Part shown: one piece after another, positions 35,001-45,429 of the stretch
Position numbering within the stretch: position 1 is the stretch's first letter
Layout: every line of letters starts with the position of its first letter
NCBI GenBank assembly: GCA_019279435.1
Contig: JAAALK010000086.1
Location: forward strand, 22,489,913 to 22,553,912
Origin: Zizania palustris
Taxonomy: Eukaryota > Streptophyta > Magnoliopsida > Poales > Poaceae
Direction of reading: 5' to 3'
DNA: 64,000 nt
Program-made: the position numbers and the translations under genes
The notes under the pieces: model-generated
The model's input: only the letters and a program-made list of their open reading frames with translations
Told to the model about the DNA's origin: nothing
Databases searched by the model: none

Positions 35001-38000
35001 AGACGGTCAATCATTTGATGTTCCGTTGTCCGATCTATCGGGTAATTTGGTGCTTTATTCGAGATGCTTTAGGCTGGCCGACATGTCTGAGTGGTGCTGG
35101 GCAGATTCTTGATGCGCTTCGGACCAAGATTAATGTTCATAAGAAAATGGCTCATCTGAGTGTTGTGGCTGCGGGGTTGTGGACTATTTGGCTTACCCGT
35201 AATGATGTCGTTTTTAATCACAAGTTACCCAACAACGTTTCTTTTGTCATTTACAAGATGAATAATTTTTGACGCAGTGGAAGAATCTGGCGAGGGGGCG
35301 CCTCAGGGTGGAGGTTTCAGCATGTGCCGAATTGCTCCATGTACACGCCGTGCAGCTGGCAAGGGCAGGAAGAAGTTGAAGTTCTTGGGGTAGTCCGGAT
35401 CTCTGCGCTTTGGTGTTGGTCCAAGGGTACTTTGGCTACGGACTTGGTTGTGTAGTCTCTTTGTTAATGTGGTGTTTCTTTTTGAGGGGGCTGATTCGGT
35501 GTCTGAATGCTTGTTGGGGATCTAGGTTTGGACTTGCTTGTTTATGTGGGGGATGGATGTGGTGCTATGTCGTCAGTACTTTTGTGACAATTTCTGCTTT
35601 CTAATAAAGCAGGACATGTCCGTTTTGCGGATATGTCTATTTCAAAAAAAAAAAAGAGAGGGAAGAATGGAATTGGACCTCGAGATGTTGATGAAGTCTT
35701 CAATAGCTGGAAAGGCTTGGATGGAGGGGCCTGCCTTGGCGGAGTGGATGTTTCGCTTGAAGCCCAAAGACTTGATTTTGAGCCGAAGGCTCCGCCTGAG
35801 ATCTTTGTCCGATATAGGGGTCTTGTCCTTGCGAGGAACACCCGTGGCGACAGGGGTCGGCTGAGTCGGCAGGACGACAGGAGCCGAAACCGACGGCCCA
35901 GCAGCCTTCGGGCGCCTGGAGTAGACGAGCCTGATGGGGGGCCGCAGGGGCTGCGGAGGAGCTTGCGGGGGGTCTTGAGCAACCGGGAGGTGTATTGGGA
36001 GGATGAGATTGACTTGACCTGCGTCTTCCGTTGGGGCGGGTGGTGGCGACTGCGGGGGGGGAGGCACCGCCAGGACAACCTCCATGGAAGATTCGGAGGA
36101 AATGCCCGAAGCCGCCTCACTGTTCTCTTCGGCCCCAGCCTCGGGAACCATGGGTTCGAGATCCTCCTGGCCGAAGTGGAAGAGGTGGAGTTGCTCTTCT
36201 TCTTCCGCAAGGTTGGCACCCGGCAAGTCATGCGGAAAGTGCGGAGGGTGCCATTGGTCCACCAACGGGCCGAAAAGCTGCTGATCGGCCCAGTGTTGCA
36301 CCCATTCCGGTTCGCCTCGCTGGACCGACTCCAGGAAGGGGTGAGGGTTGTCGTTGTTTGGGGGGGCCGGGTCCTCGTCGCCCGGCCAGTGATCAGCGAG
36401 GTCAGACTGAAGGAGGAACACCGGGAAGGTCCAGGAGCGGCCAGCTCCGTCCAACTCCCGACCGTGTTTGACAGTGAGACTTATGGGCACGTCGAGATCA
36501 TCATCGTAGAGGACCTTGACAAGAACCCTAGCGAAGCTGGGGTCTTGTGTGTGCCAGAACAGGAGCTGACCGAAGGACGAGCAAATTTGTTGCAGGAAGT
36601 CGAGGGACTTGAGGTCCAGGGGGTAGCCTAGGAACATGAACCACCCAGCGCGCGCAAACGGTGCTTGCTTGCAGTTTTTGGCTTCATTGTGCTTGACGAA
36701 GCGAATCATCCGATCGTGGACGACAAAGGGCGGGGAGTTGACAATAAAGTCCCGTTCGACGATATCGCCGAACTTGAAGATCCCAACTCCCAAAGGATGG
36801 AGGCTGTATCTGTCCACTTGGAGGAGCAGGTTGTTGACGACATGGTGGCGGATGGCGATCAGGAGGTTCATCCGATCACCAGGGGGGACGACACCATCAC
36901 ACTCGGCAATGGCGAAACTCTCATGACGGGGGATGATGTCCCCAGAGAGTGCGACATTGGCCCGTTGCTTGCGCAGCTGGCCGCCACCATCCCGGAGAGT
37001 GCCGCCGAAAGGGAGGAAGGGGAGTGGGTTCACCGGAAAGTTGGCCATGGCGGGAGGGGGAAGTGGGAGAGGGACCGAGGAGGAGAAGAGGACGATTGAG
37101 GACGGAGAGTGGGAGGGTGGGGGTGCTAAGGAAGCTGAAGCAACTATCGAGATAGGCGGGAGTGGAAACGGCAGGGGGCAAATTGCAGTTGGGGGGCTGG
37201 AAGGGGGTGAAAATACAGGGGGGGGCCGGGGCAGAGTGGCAGGAGGGCGAGAGGGAAAGGGGTGAGGAAAACTGGGGGGTAGGAAGAAAAAGACTCGGCT
37301 GACGGGAGCCATAAATGCGGGGCAGTGGAGGGGACACAGGCGTGACCGGTGGCGAGCCCAAGGCGGCGGGGGGAGATGGGCGATGAGACAGATCACGATT
37401 CAGACGAGAGAAGATATGGCCTAGAGGGATTTGGCGCAGAGGGGCCGGTGAGGGAACAGTGTCAGATGAGGCGCCCGAGGAGAACTTGCCGAGGATGGAG
37501 GGTTTGGCACTGTTCAATTTGAAAACGGTATTGGCCGAGGGAGGAGAAGGGGGGGCTTTGTCGGAGACAAAGCGGCAGGGCGCAAGACGGTGGGAAAAAG
37601 AAGGGCAGGCAACAAGGGGGCAGGAGATGGAGCCCACCAGGATCGACGGAGGGCGGGGGGAGACAGAAGGCTTAGGGTTCATGCCGAAGACGGTGATCTT
37701 CTCCGAGAAGGAGACCTTTCGGCGAGGGCAGGGGGAGAACTGGGGGACGGGGACGCCTCAGCAGAGGACGATGACTAGGGAGTGGCGGAGGTCGACGAGC
37801 AGGAGTCCAACTGGCCTCTTCCTCGACGTTCCAACGGGCGACTTCACGGGGCCAATCTGGGCCACCATCACGCCAGAGGTGGAAGTAAACATCGAAGTGA
37901 TCAGTGATGATCCTTCGGAGACGAACGATGGAGAGGCCAACAGCTTTCGAAAAAAACCGAAAACCGAAAGTGCCTCTCTTGGACAAACGAGACATGGAAC

Positions 38001-41000
38001 TCTGCCGGAGAGCCGCCTAGACAGGCGTGCAGGGCCATGCTAACGGAAGAGACGGTTAGCCGGAAGGTGAAACGCCTGAAAACCGCAAGAAGAGAGAAGG
38101 AGCCCGCCGGAGAGGAGGAGGGGTGATGAACTGGGGAGGAGAAGCGAGAGAAAATGGAGCGCTGGAACACACAACCCGGCGAGAAGTCCCAGGGCTCTAC
38201 CAGCTCCCTGAGGAGGGATCCCGGTCGAGCTCGACCAAACGCAGAACAGGGGCCATCAGCGGGAGAGCCGGTGACCGGACAGCGGGGACACAGGAAAACT
38301 AACCCGGAGGAAGAGGTCATGGCGCAGGTCGGAGAAGCGGGCCGCAGGTTCCGGCGGAGAAGGAGACGAGAGCGGGGGCCATAGGACAAGCTTTATTGCA
38401 TATTTGCATCCATTGTTTGCATATTCAATAGTATACATATCCACCAAAATAATATATAAGTATATAACCAAGTTATATCCCACATCAGGAAGTTTAACAC
38501 TATTACTTACATTGTCTTGATCAGCTTCGCTGATGACATCATCAAGAAAAGCATCTGACATGTTATGCTCTTTACAAGCTTGCTGCAGTTCATCCACCGT
38601 GATGTAACCACTTCCATCTTTGTCAAAATATGAAAAAGCTGCCACTAGATGTTCCTCTCGCTCCAGTTTATTGAGATGCAATGTTGCAGCAATGAATTCA
38701 ATGTAATCAATTGTACCGCTGTTGTCTATATCTGCCTGATGAATCGAATGAACAAAGGGGACAATGTAAGCTTCTTGATTTACTGTGTTATAACAGAATA
38801 AGGAAAAAATTGGAAAGGCAAATTTTATCCGCTGTATGTTTCCTAATCATATATAGAAAATGACTAACGGGACAAAAATGCATTTGTAACTACTTCTCTC
38901 TTTAGCAATGAGCAGTCAAGTAATTTTGTGAGGTGGCAAAGCGAGTTTCTTAAATCTCAATATATTTCAAAGTAACATACACCAAAAGGTGTTTTGCTCA
39001 GGGCAACTTTAAGTTCTAGGTCCTTCAATACTATCTAAAAAAAGGTTCTAGGTCCTTTACACTGAAGAAATCCAAAGCAGCATTCAAATAGGTCATAGCT
39101 AACTTACTGCATCCATGAGATCACGAATCTCAGTATCCCTTAGTGTGGAGCCATATTTTCTGAAGCCTTCTTTAAGCTTATCATAAGTAATTGCACCACT
39201 GTTATCAGTGTCCATAGTCTGGAACATTTCCTTCAACCCAGCGATCTCCTCCTCTGAGAGTCTCTCAGCTATTACCTGTTGGGGAGAACACAAATTGTCC
39301 ATAAATGCAAAGCCCAGAAATCACGCTTCACCACAATACAAAAATTCCAGAATTTAACAATGTTTGTCTCAATGACTCCCTCTATAAGGATAGACTGAAA
39401 AGAAATGATCACATACATCAATCCTGCCAACACTAGACAAATGATTCCAACCACATTTAAGAAATCTGATGGGTGGGTGACTGCTCAGCAAGACAACACA
39501 AAAAACATAGGATTGTCCAAATAGATGGCAATTGAACACATTACAGTTTTTGTAGAATCAATAAAAAGTCACTACAAAAACTAATTAACATCTGGCAATG
39601 AAATGCATCTGCATTCTGCAACGCAATTCATTGCAAATTGAGAGGCTGAGCAAACAGCCTATTGCAGAGTAAAATGCTAAAAATAATGTCATCATAATAT
39701 CATGTACCATAAAGCTGACAATCAAATACTTAAGCTAGAGTTACTACGCACCCGCAAAGCCAGCTTCTTCAACTTATTCATTGCAGAGAACTGCTTAATG
39801 CGAGATAGGACAGCTGGATCAAGAGGTCGATCAGGAGCAACTCCGTGATCACAAATCCATGGATGGCCTGAGAACAAGTTCTAGCGTTACTTTTTGCCTA
39901 GAGTTGCAAACATGTCAAGTGAAAGGATATATTAAGGCATTAAAGAACTAACATAGAACGGCATGAGCTGTTAAGCGTTCCTTTGGACGGGGATTGAGCA
40001 TTCTTGTTATAAGATCTTTTGCACTATCAGATATCACAGGCCATGGATCACCATCAAAATTAACAACACCTTTCAATATAGCATCAAATATTCCTTTCCG
40101 CGTGTCTGCATTGTATACATTTAAAATGTCAGTCTACATTCACCAGAACTCATGCTTCCCAAGTTAATTGAAGGGGAAATCAAATAATTACCTCCCCAGA
40201 ATGGGGGCACGCCACTTAGTAAAATGTAGAGAATGACACCAGCAGTCCATACATCAGCTTCCGGTCCATAATTTTTCAACAGCACTTCTGGAGCTACATA
40301 AAATGGGCTTCCAACAACATCCGTAAAAACTTGATCTAAAGGGGGGAAACAAGAATAAAAGGGGGCATGAGTACAGAATGCATAAAAATATTCTTACATT
40401 ATCCTAATGTAGACTGTAGAAATAAAGAAAAATTCCAAAATACAGAGTTATATATGTTTATTAGAACAAAATGCGATTCGGCTTCCATCTTTTCCCACTC
40501 CCATTTAACTAATGAATGCTTCCCAGTGAACATCTTCCATCAGTTTACTCTGGCATCCCAACTGTTTGCCAATGAACCTGCATTTCAGACCTTGCACCAT
40601 GCGGTAAACTAATAAAACAATTTTGCCACTGCTATCTTTGAATGTTTCACAAACCACCCAACCAAACTATTCAGAAACTGGGAATTGCAGTTGCATCTTA
40701 ACTCGATGTATTCCCCGTCCTTCCTAATTTCGGCGGCTTCATGATTCCAGGAAAGCTTGTTTCCAAACACGTCACCTATATTCCCATATTGCATTAAGAT
40801 TATAACCTTCCAGCACAATTTTCGATCTTATCTTGTTAACTGAACACATTCCGTGCAATAAAACACAACGTAATAGTGGATTAAAAGCACGATGTTAAAA
40901 TTTATGGGTTCTGCATCAGTAGCTCACCGGGCTTGAAGAAGACTGAGAGACCAAAATCGATGGCCTTAAGTGAGAGGTCATCGTCCTCGTTGACAAGCAG

Positions 41001-41660
41001 AAAGTTCTCGGGCTTGAGATCCCTGTGCATGACCCCGAGCGAGTGGCAGGCCTCGACGACCCCAACGATGATCCGCGTGAGCTCGGTGGCCTTGCGCTCG
41101 CTGTAGTGGCCATGCTGTATGATGCGCTCGAAGAGCTCGCCGCCGGCGCAGAGCTCCATGACGATGTGCACGCATAGCTTGTCCTCGTAGGCGCGCCTGA
41201 TGGCGACGATGTTTTCGTGTCCGGAGAGGTGGTGCATGATCTGGATCTCGCGGCGCACGTCGTCCATGTCCTCCTTGGTGATGAGCTTGCGCTTGGAGAT
41301 GGACTTGCAGGCGTAGTCCACCCCAGTGGAAATCTCCGTGCAGAGGTACGTGGTACCGAACTGCCCCTGCCCGAGTATCCTGCCCATCGCGTAGAGGTCG
41401 AGGAGGTTGGGGGTGGGGTGGCTAAGCACCGGCCCGAGGTCAGCGGGCGCTGGGCCTTGCCTCATGTCAGCGCCCGGCGCCGACACGGGGGTCGGGTGAT
41501 CGTCCGTCATGGCGGCTGCAGGCGGGCGGGAGGGCTTCGTCGGCCAGTCAGCTGCTGAGGCCACGGCGGCGTTATCCTCGGTATCTTGTCGCTGCGACGA
41601 GGCGTGCCTGAAGCTATGCAGGTTCTTGGATCTAAGGCAACCGCTGCATGCGTTGCCCAT
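29058..41660 (-). CDS. Calcium-dependent protein kinase (CDPK), intact copy
   Basis: Seven exons: 40928-41660, 40192-40335, 39953-40105, 39752-39867, 39108-39275, 38511-38735 and 29058-29180. All have GT-AG borders and join in frame to a predicted 553 aa. M-G-N-A-C-S-G offers Gly2 for myristoylation and Cys5/Cys8 for palmitoylation, so membrane attachment is expected. The Ser/Thr kinase domain starts near residue 90, with G-Q-G-Q-F-G, Lys119, HRDLKPEN at 212-219, DFG at 235-237 and an A-P-E motif. The autoinhibitory junction (S-R-I-K-Q-F-S-A-M-N-K-L-K-K) precedes four EF-hands with loops starting DTDNSG, DIDNSG, DKDGSG and DQDNDG. The fourth loop is split between the last two exons by a 9.3-kb intron holding nested LINEs. 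CDPKs decode calcium signals by phosphorylation; the paralog number is not assigned. Confidence 0.93.
29895..29909. repeat. Target-site duplication of the outer LINE (left)
   Basis: AGGACAAGCTTTATT, identical to 38383-38397. The T-run after it is the poly(A) tail of the minus-strand LINE. Confidence 0.95.
30000..33640 (-). pseudogene. Outer LINE ORF2: endonuclease and reverse transcriptase, frameshifted
   Basis: Reading leftward: the endonuclease start (V-L-S-W-N-I-R-G-L-N near 33600, Q-E-T-K near 33500), a long APE domain to about 32600, the RT fingers and palm (K-P-P-G then a frame change near 32240; D-F-E-K-A-F-D near 31860; R-Q-G-D-P-L-S-P-L-L near 31690; Y-A-D-D at 31535-31546), and the zinc-binding region and tail (A-W-A-I-W-L-V-R-N near 30160). 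Frame changes are visible in a C-run near 33525, near 32240, and near 30350-30190, so the ORF is dead as written. The domains nick target DNA and reverse transcribe the element RNA in L1-type retrotransposition. Confidence 0.9.
34042..35652 (+). mobile_element. 5'-truncated LINE nested in the outer LINE
   Basis: Inserted on the + strand, antisense to both the outer LINE and CDPK. It is flanked by the 15-bp direct repeat AAAGAGAGGGAAGAA (34027-34041 and 35653-35667) and ends in a 3' A-run after CTATTTC. The left end starts inside ORF2, as is typical of truncated reverse transcription. The 3' UTR (about 35273-35640) has an AATAAA near 35603. Confidence 0.93.
34043..35272 (+). CDS. LINE ORF2 C-terminal part (RT thumb and zinc-binding domain)
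   Basis: 409 codons are open with no interruption. The sequence covers the region after the RT catalytic core, beginning G-D-L-I-K-K-V-E-K-K-L-A-T-W, with G-G-R-M-V-L-I-N-S, F-F-W-G-G and G-G-L-G-F. The zf-RVT domain near the C-terminus has W-R-I-A-V-P-L-K-V-K-I-F-L-W, C-K-I-C-A-K, N-H-L-M-F-R-C-P and I-W-L-T-R-N-D-V-V-F. The catalytic YADD and endonuclease lie in the missing 5' part, so it cannot act alone. The clean frame suggests a younger insertion than its decayed host LINE. Confidence 0.85.
   Translation: MGDFGDLIKKVEKKLATWKCGYLSYGGRMVLINSCLNSLPLYCMSMFMLPETIHGQLDRLRSRFFWGGLQNNKKYHMVQWKMLCRPKTSGGLGFLDTRCMNYALLGKWVFNILKGKRGLCYELLTNKYRLDVMGFGLSSVRGSCFWNTIQKIKPIIQINCDSTIGDGCNTRFWEDVWLGDIALKNRFHCLYNICRLPGCSVSSMKSNQWICQFRRSLSQSEHVAWDNLFELCSNITLVDRRDDFHWALDKKGYSTRSLYQWMSFGGVVDERFNLIWRIAVPLKVKIFLWLVLRGRIQVGDQLKRKNWSGDPACKICAKMETVNHLMFRCPIYRVIWCFIRDALGWPTCLSGAGQILDALRTKINVHKKMAHLSVVAAGLWTIWLTRNDVVFNHKLPNNVSFVIYKMNNF
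38383..38397. repeat. Target-site duplication of the outer LINE (right)
   Basis: AGGACAAGCTTTATT, identical to 29895-29909. Confidence 0.95.
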
Positions 41661-42079
41661 CAAACGACGGGGAGAATCCGCCGGCCACGCGCATCAAGCT
41701 CACAGAAACGGCAGAGCTGATAGAGGGTGAGACCGAGGGGAAGAGAAGGCCGGAGGATGTAACGAACACGAAAAGATGTCTCTCGTGCAAGTTTCTGACG
41801 GACCACCTCTAACTGCCAGGAAGCTTCTGGAGTTCTGGGTTTGAATTTGCTGTTTGGATAACCCGCTAATTATTACAGTAATTCACTTTTTATCTTCTTA
41901 CTAAATATTTTATTCATTTAATATCTCTTATATGATATATATATATATATATCAGTTTATAGTATTATTTTCTTATTAATAAAGAACATATATATCAATA
42001 GACAGTAGGATCCTGCAGCAGTCTGTACGCGATCAATCCATCGTTGGCCACTTAACGGTACATAATCTCGTGTTGCTAA

Positions 42080-42640
42080 GGGTGTGTTTGGTTCTGCTGT
42101 GAGCTGTGAAAAAGCTGCTGTGAGTTGCCTACTGTGAAAAAGCTGCTGTGAGCTGCCTGCTGTGAAAAAGCTAAAAGTCGTTTGGTTGAAGCTGCTGTGA
42201 AAAAACTGCTGTGAGCTGACTGTTTTTTATAACTTACTTAATTTTCATCATTATAATATTCTATACCTATATATAAATAGGAAACACTCAACATTGATGC
42301 AACTAAATAACTAAAAAATATATTAGATAAATAAAAAAGTGCATAGTTCATCTTATAAAGTAATCGACAACCACATATTATCTCATGAAATTGTGCAATG
42401 CAATACAAACCATAATAATGTTAAATAAATTAAGACACCTTGAATTCATACTTTTTAATATGAACTAAAAATCAGAAAAGCAGAAAAGCAAAAGCAGAAA
42501 AGCAGGGTCCAGGCTGCTTCCAAATTTGTACTAGAAAAAAGCTGCTTTTTCACAGCAGAAGCAGTTTTGGTAAACCCGTTTGGTTCAGCTTCTGCTTTTC
42601 ACAGCAGAAGCAGATTTGAAAAGCAGAACCAAATGCACCC
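42080..42640. mobile_element. PIF/Harbinger-type MITE, 561 bp, absent from copy 1
   Basis: Terminal inverted repeats GGGTGTGTTTGGTTCTGCTG and (reverse complement of right end) GGGTGCATTTGGTTCTGCTT are flanked by TAA at 42077-42079 and 42641-42643. A three-base TAA/TTA duplication is typical of Tourist/PIF-Harbinger MITEs. Repeated G-A-A-A-A-A-G-C-T-G-C-T motifs lie inside the ends and the middle is AT-rich and non-coding. Copy 1 has the single unoccupied TAA at 2092-2094. Confidence 0.93.
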
Positions 42641-42657
42641 TAAGGCTATTCACGAGT

Positions 42658-43243
42658 GGGGTTTCATGATATTAATTATCATGATATATCAGATTTTTTG
42701 TTGATATAACATTCAATTAATGAGGGAAGAGAAGGAAATAGTTTCATCACCATGATATGGTGCTAACCCATTTCTAAGACGGATGAAACGAAATAAAACG
42801 CCCACTGAGAGTCAAATGATTTTAATAAGAGAGCGAGTATGTTATGAGAGCTAGTTGCATTATTTCATTTAGTTGCAAAGTTGATGTGGACTTCTAGAAA
42901 ACAGTGTTATGAAATCCACCGATAGCTTAAGGGTGTGTTTCATAACACTGTTACATATAATGCCACATTAGTTTTACAACTGAATGAAATACACCCTCTC
43001 AGTGGATAATTTCATTTCACTATTTCCTAGGCTAACCAGTGTAATTAAATGCAACTAGCTCTCATGAAATACCTTCTCTCTGATGAAACGATTTGACTCT
43101 CAATATGTGTTTCATTTCGTTTCATCCGTTTTGGAAACGAGTTAACACTATGTCATGGTAATGACACTACTTTTTTTTCTTTTCTCATTAATTAAATATA
43201 AAAAATCTAATATGATATGATAATTAATATTATAAAATAACCC
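42658..43243. mobile_element. Foldback MITE, copy 2
   Basis: Same element as 2109-2706, with small differences and a roughly 15-bp shorter right arm. Long imperfect inverted repeats and no coding capacity. Confidence 0.7.
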
Positions 43244-44110
43244 ATAAACCTGATGCAGGGATTGACGTTTCCAGCGCTGCAGATGGATTGCATGCCGCGC
43301 TGATGCGACTGGTTTACTGGTTTTCGCATTAATTTTACGAGGTTTTTAACACGACGAATTACCTAGGATTTCGCTGAAGTTACGCCGTGTCAAAACGGAC
43401 GGAGGACGCGATGGCTAGCCTGCTGCTGCCCGCTGCCCGCTGGCCAGGCACTTCTTCAGCCGCGGGACGAGAGTTGTCCGTCGCGTCGAGCTACAGCCTA
43501 CATGGTCAGACTCAGTCTCCTCCGGCTGCCGCGAGGAGCCTCCAGGCACAGCCTCCGATGGCGCCAAACACAACCAACCATACACCTGATACATCCGGTG
43601 ATACCTAGCTAGCAACAAAGCCAGCCATGGATTACATGCAATGCATGGACTTTCGATTTGGACTTTTCAGCTTTGAAGGCTGTAAGTCAACTAGTCAAGC
43701 TGGTCGGCATTCGGCAAGCTGCTGTCTAGACGGCTGGCTGGCTTGCAGGATGACGCTGGACTAATTGCATGCGACATCGACAGACGCACACCGGTTGCCG
43801 ATTACGCACACGAGCAGTATGTGCATTATTCACCTGGACTACAGTGCAGCACTTATTTCGAATTTGTAAACATTATAATTTTCTAAAAAATCCTTATGTA
43901 AAAATATTTTAAACTGTGTATCAATTTTTGACATTAATTTTTTTATTTGAGTGTAAAAACTATTTGATCATCTATTCGTCACCTATTGAATGGGCCTTAT
44001 TGCATTGCTTGCTAGCCCACCACGTTTCTTTTTCACAAACTATCTAAAAGCAAACCTAGCGGTTAATCCTCACCATCCAAAACAAATCCAACGCCCCGAT
44101 TTCCACTCCC

Positions 44111-44145
44111 CGCGGATCCTCTCCCTGCCACGTCATCGATCCGCG
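44111..44145 (+). promoter_or_regulatory. Histone octamer and Type I element, copy 2
   Basis: Octamer CGCGGATC at 44111-44118 and the Type I composite CCACGTCATCGATCCGCG at 44128-44145, about 205-240 bp before the H4 ATG. Both are known cis-elements of plant histone promoters driving S-phase and meristem expression. CCAAT lies near 44160. Confidence 0.88.
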
Positions 44146-44247
44146 TCCGCACGCTTCCATCCAATTGGTATCCTCCGATCTCGATCCAACGCTCCAGTCC
44201 CACCTTCCCACGGATCCACCCAGGAAACGCCTCACGCTCCAATCCCC

Positions 44248-44254
44248 TATATAT
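44248..44254 (+). promoter_or_regulatory. TATA box of histone H4
   Basis: TATATAT, 96 bp before the ATG, placed between the Type I element and the coding region. Confidence 0.65.
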
Positions 44255-44349
44255 CCAACCCCCAATTCCCATTCCACATCAGAGCTCCACCGTTCCACAT
44301 CTCCACCAAACCCTAACTAATTCAAATCTCTCTGAGGTAGCGGTCGGCG

Positions 44350-44661
44350 ATGTCGGGGCGCGGCAAGGGCGGTAAGGGGCTGGGCAAGGGCGGCGCGAAG
44401 CGCCACCGGAAGGTGCTGCGCGACAACATCCAGGGCATCACCAAGCCGGCCATCCGGAGGCTGGCCAGGAGGGGCGGCGTCAAGCGCATCTCCGGGCTCA
44501 TCTACGAGGAGACCCGCGGCGTGCTCAAGATCTTCCTCGAGAACGTCATCCGCGACGCCGTCACCTACACCGAGCACGCCCGCCGCAAGACCGTCACCGC
44601 CATGGATGTCGTCTACGCGCTCAAGCGCCAGGGCCGCACCCTCTACGGCTTCGGAGGCTAG
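44350..44661 (+). CDS. Histone H4, intact copy
   Basis: An intronless 103-codon ORF encodes the complete, canonical plant H4: the tail [20 protein letters not shown], the histone fold with [14 protein letters not shown], and the terminal T-L-Y-G-F-G-G. The acetylatable tail lysines are all present. H4 pairs with H3 in the nucleosome core in the nucleus. The length is exactly the family norm. It lies 3' to 3' with the expansin gene and head to head with CDPK, about 2.7 kb apart. The Type I element upstream fits replication-dependent expression. The codons are strongly GC-biased at third positions, as usual for grass histone genes. Confidence 0.98.
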
Positions 44662-45429
44662 ATTACTACTCATTCGATGGAGTTAGCAAAGCAATACTGG
44701 TGTTGTGGCGTGGGATGTTGCATTCCGACTTGTGGTCCACTGACTGTAATACCTTGTTGCGTTCAATGAAACTACTGATGTTATGGCCAAAATTTATCTC
44801 CTTCTTTGGTTCAAGATTCGCTTAGTTTAGAGAACTCATGGGCTTGGTGACTTAACCTGGAACTTACGGGAAGTGCGCTCCGGCTGCGATGTGGTTAAAG
44901 TGAGAATTGAATCTGGCCTTACTTTTGCATCAAATCCAATTAGGACTGCTCTTAATGAGTCGCTTGCTGATGACGTCCAGTGGACTACCATGGAATTTTC
45001 AGCGTCAATGCTTATGTGGTTCAGTTCTTAGATGCCGTAGCGTCACTGATCAAGCAATAGCTTTGAAAAGTGTGGGCAGAAATAAAATACAAGTTTTTCG
45101 CTTAATTTGATTTGTTCATTTTGCCGGTACTGTATATACAAAGTTACCAACGTTTTTGTTGAATTGCCACAAACAATTACCATACAATCGACACAAGCAG
45201 TGCATCCTTCTATTTTGAATGGTACATACTATCAGAGTTCAAATGGTGCATGCAGCGTTTATGAGCATCTTTACTATGTGGGATAACTATCCAAGGCTCT
45301 GCCCTAACATTCTTTTTTCTAATGACATTATCGTTCCTCACAGGAATATACAATACAATCAACTCACAGGATCAGAACAAAATTCGAAACAGTAAGCTGC
45401 TGCCTGCTATTGGTAGCACCCTTCATTCT
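44662..45429. other. H4-expansin convergent intergenic region, copy 2
   Basis: Shared 3' flanks; nothing recognisable beyond presumed 3' UTRs. Confidence 0.5.

Larger units (their letters stand above)
33861..37048 (-). pseudogene. Outer LINE ORF1, split by the nested LINE
   Basis: A frame from about 37048 (M-A-N-F-P-V-N-P) to 35668 continues, after removing the nested element, from about 34041 to a stop near 33861. The middle resembles the RNA-binding ORF1 region of plant L1 elements (F-V-V-H-D-R-M-I-R-F-V-K, G-W-F-M-F-L-G-Y-P, then a proline-rich and basic tail). A different upstream frame (37682-36921) is also open and Pro-rich, so the true start and a possible frameshift are unclear. ORF1 proteins of L1 elements bind the element RNA. 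Confidence 0.7.
29910..38382 (-). mobile_element. L1-type LINE in the last CDPK intron (8.5 kb including nested LINE)
   Basis: A long L1-like LINE lies in the sense orientation relative to CDPK, bounded by perfect 15-bp duplications (29895-29909 and 38383-38397), with a short poly(A) at its left (3') end. Excluding the nested LINE it is about 6.85 kb and seems near full length, carrying a 5' region, ORF1, then ORF2 with APE endonuclease, reverse transcriptase and a zinc-binding tail. Several frame breaks in ORF2 indicate it is no longer autonomous. There is no CDPK exon inside it. Confidence 0.95.

Noticed and set aside
35633..36631. 332-codon plus-strand ORF and similar frames through 38384
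   Set aside because: They are antisense shadows of the outer LINE ORF1 and 5' region.
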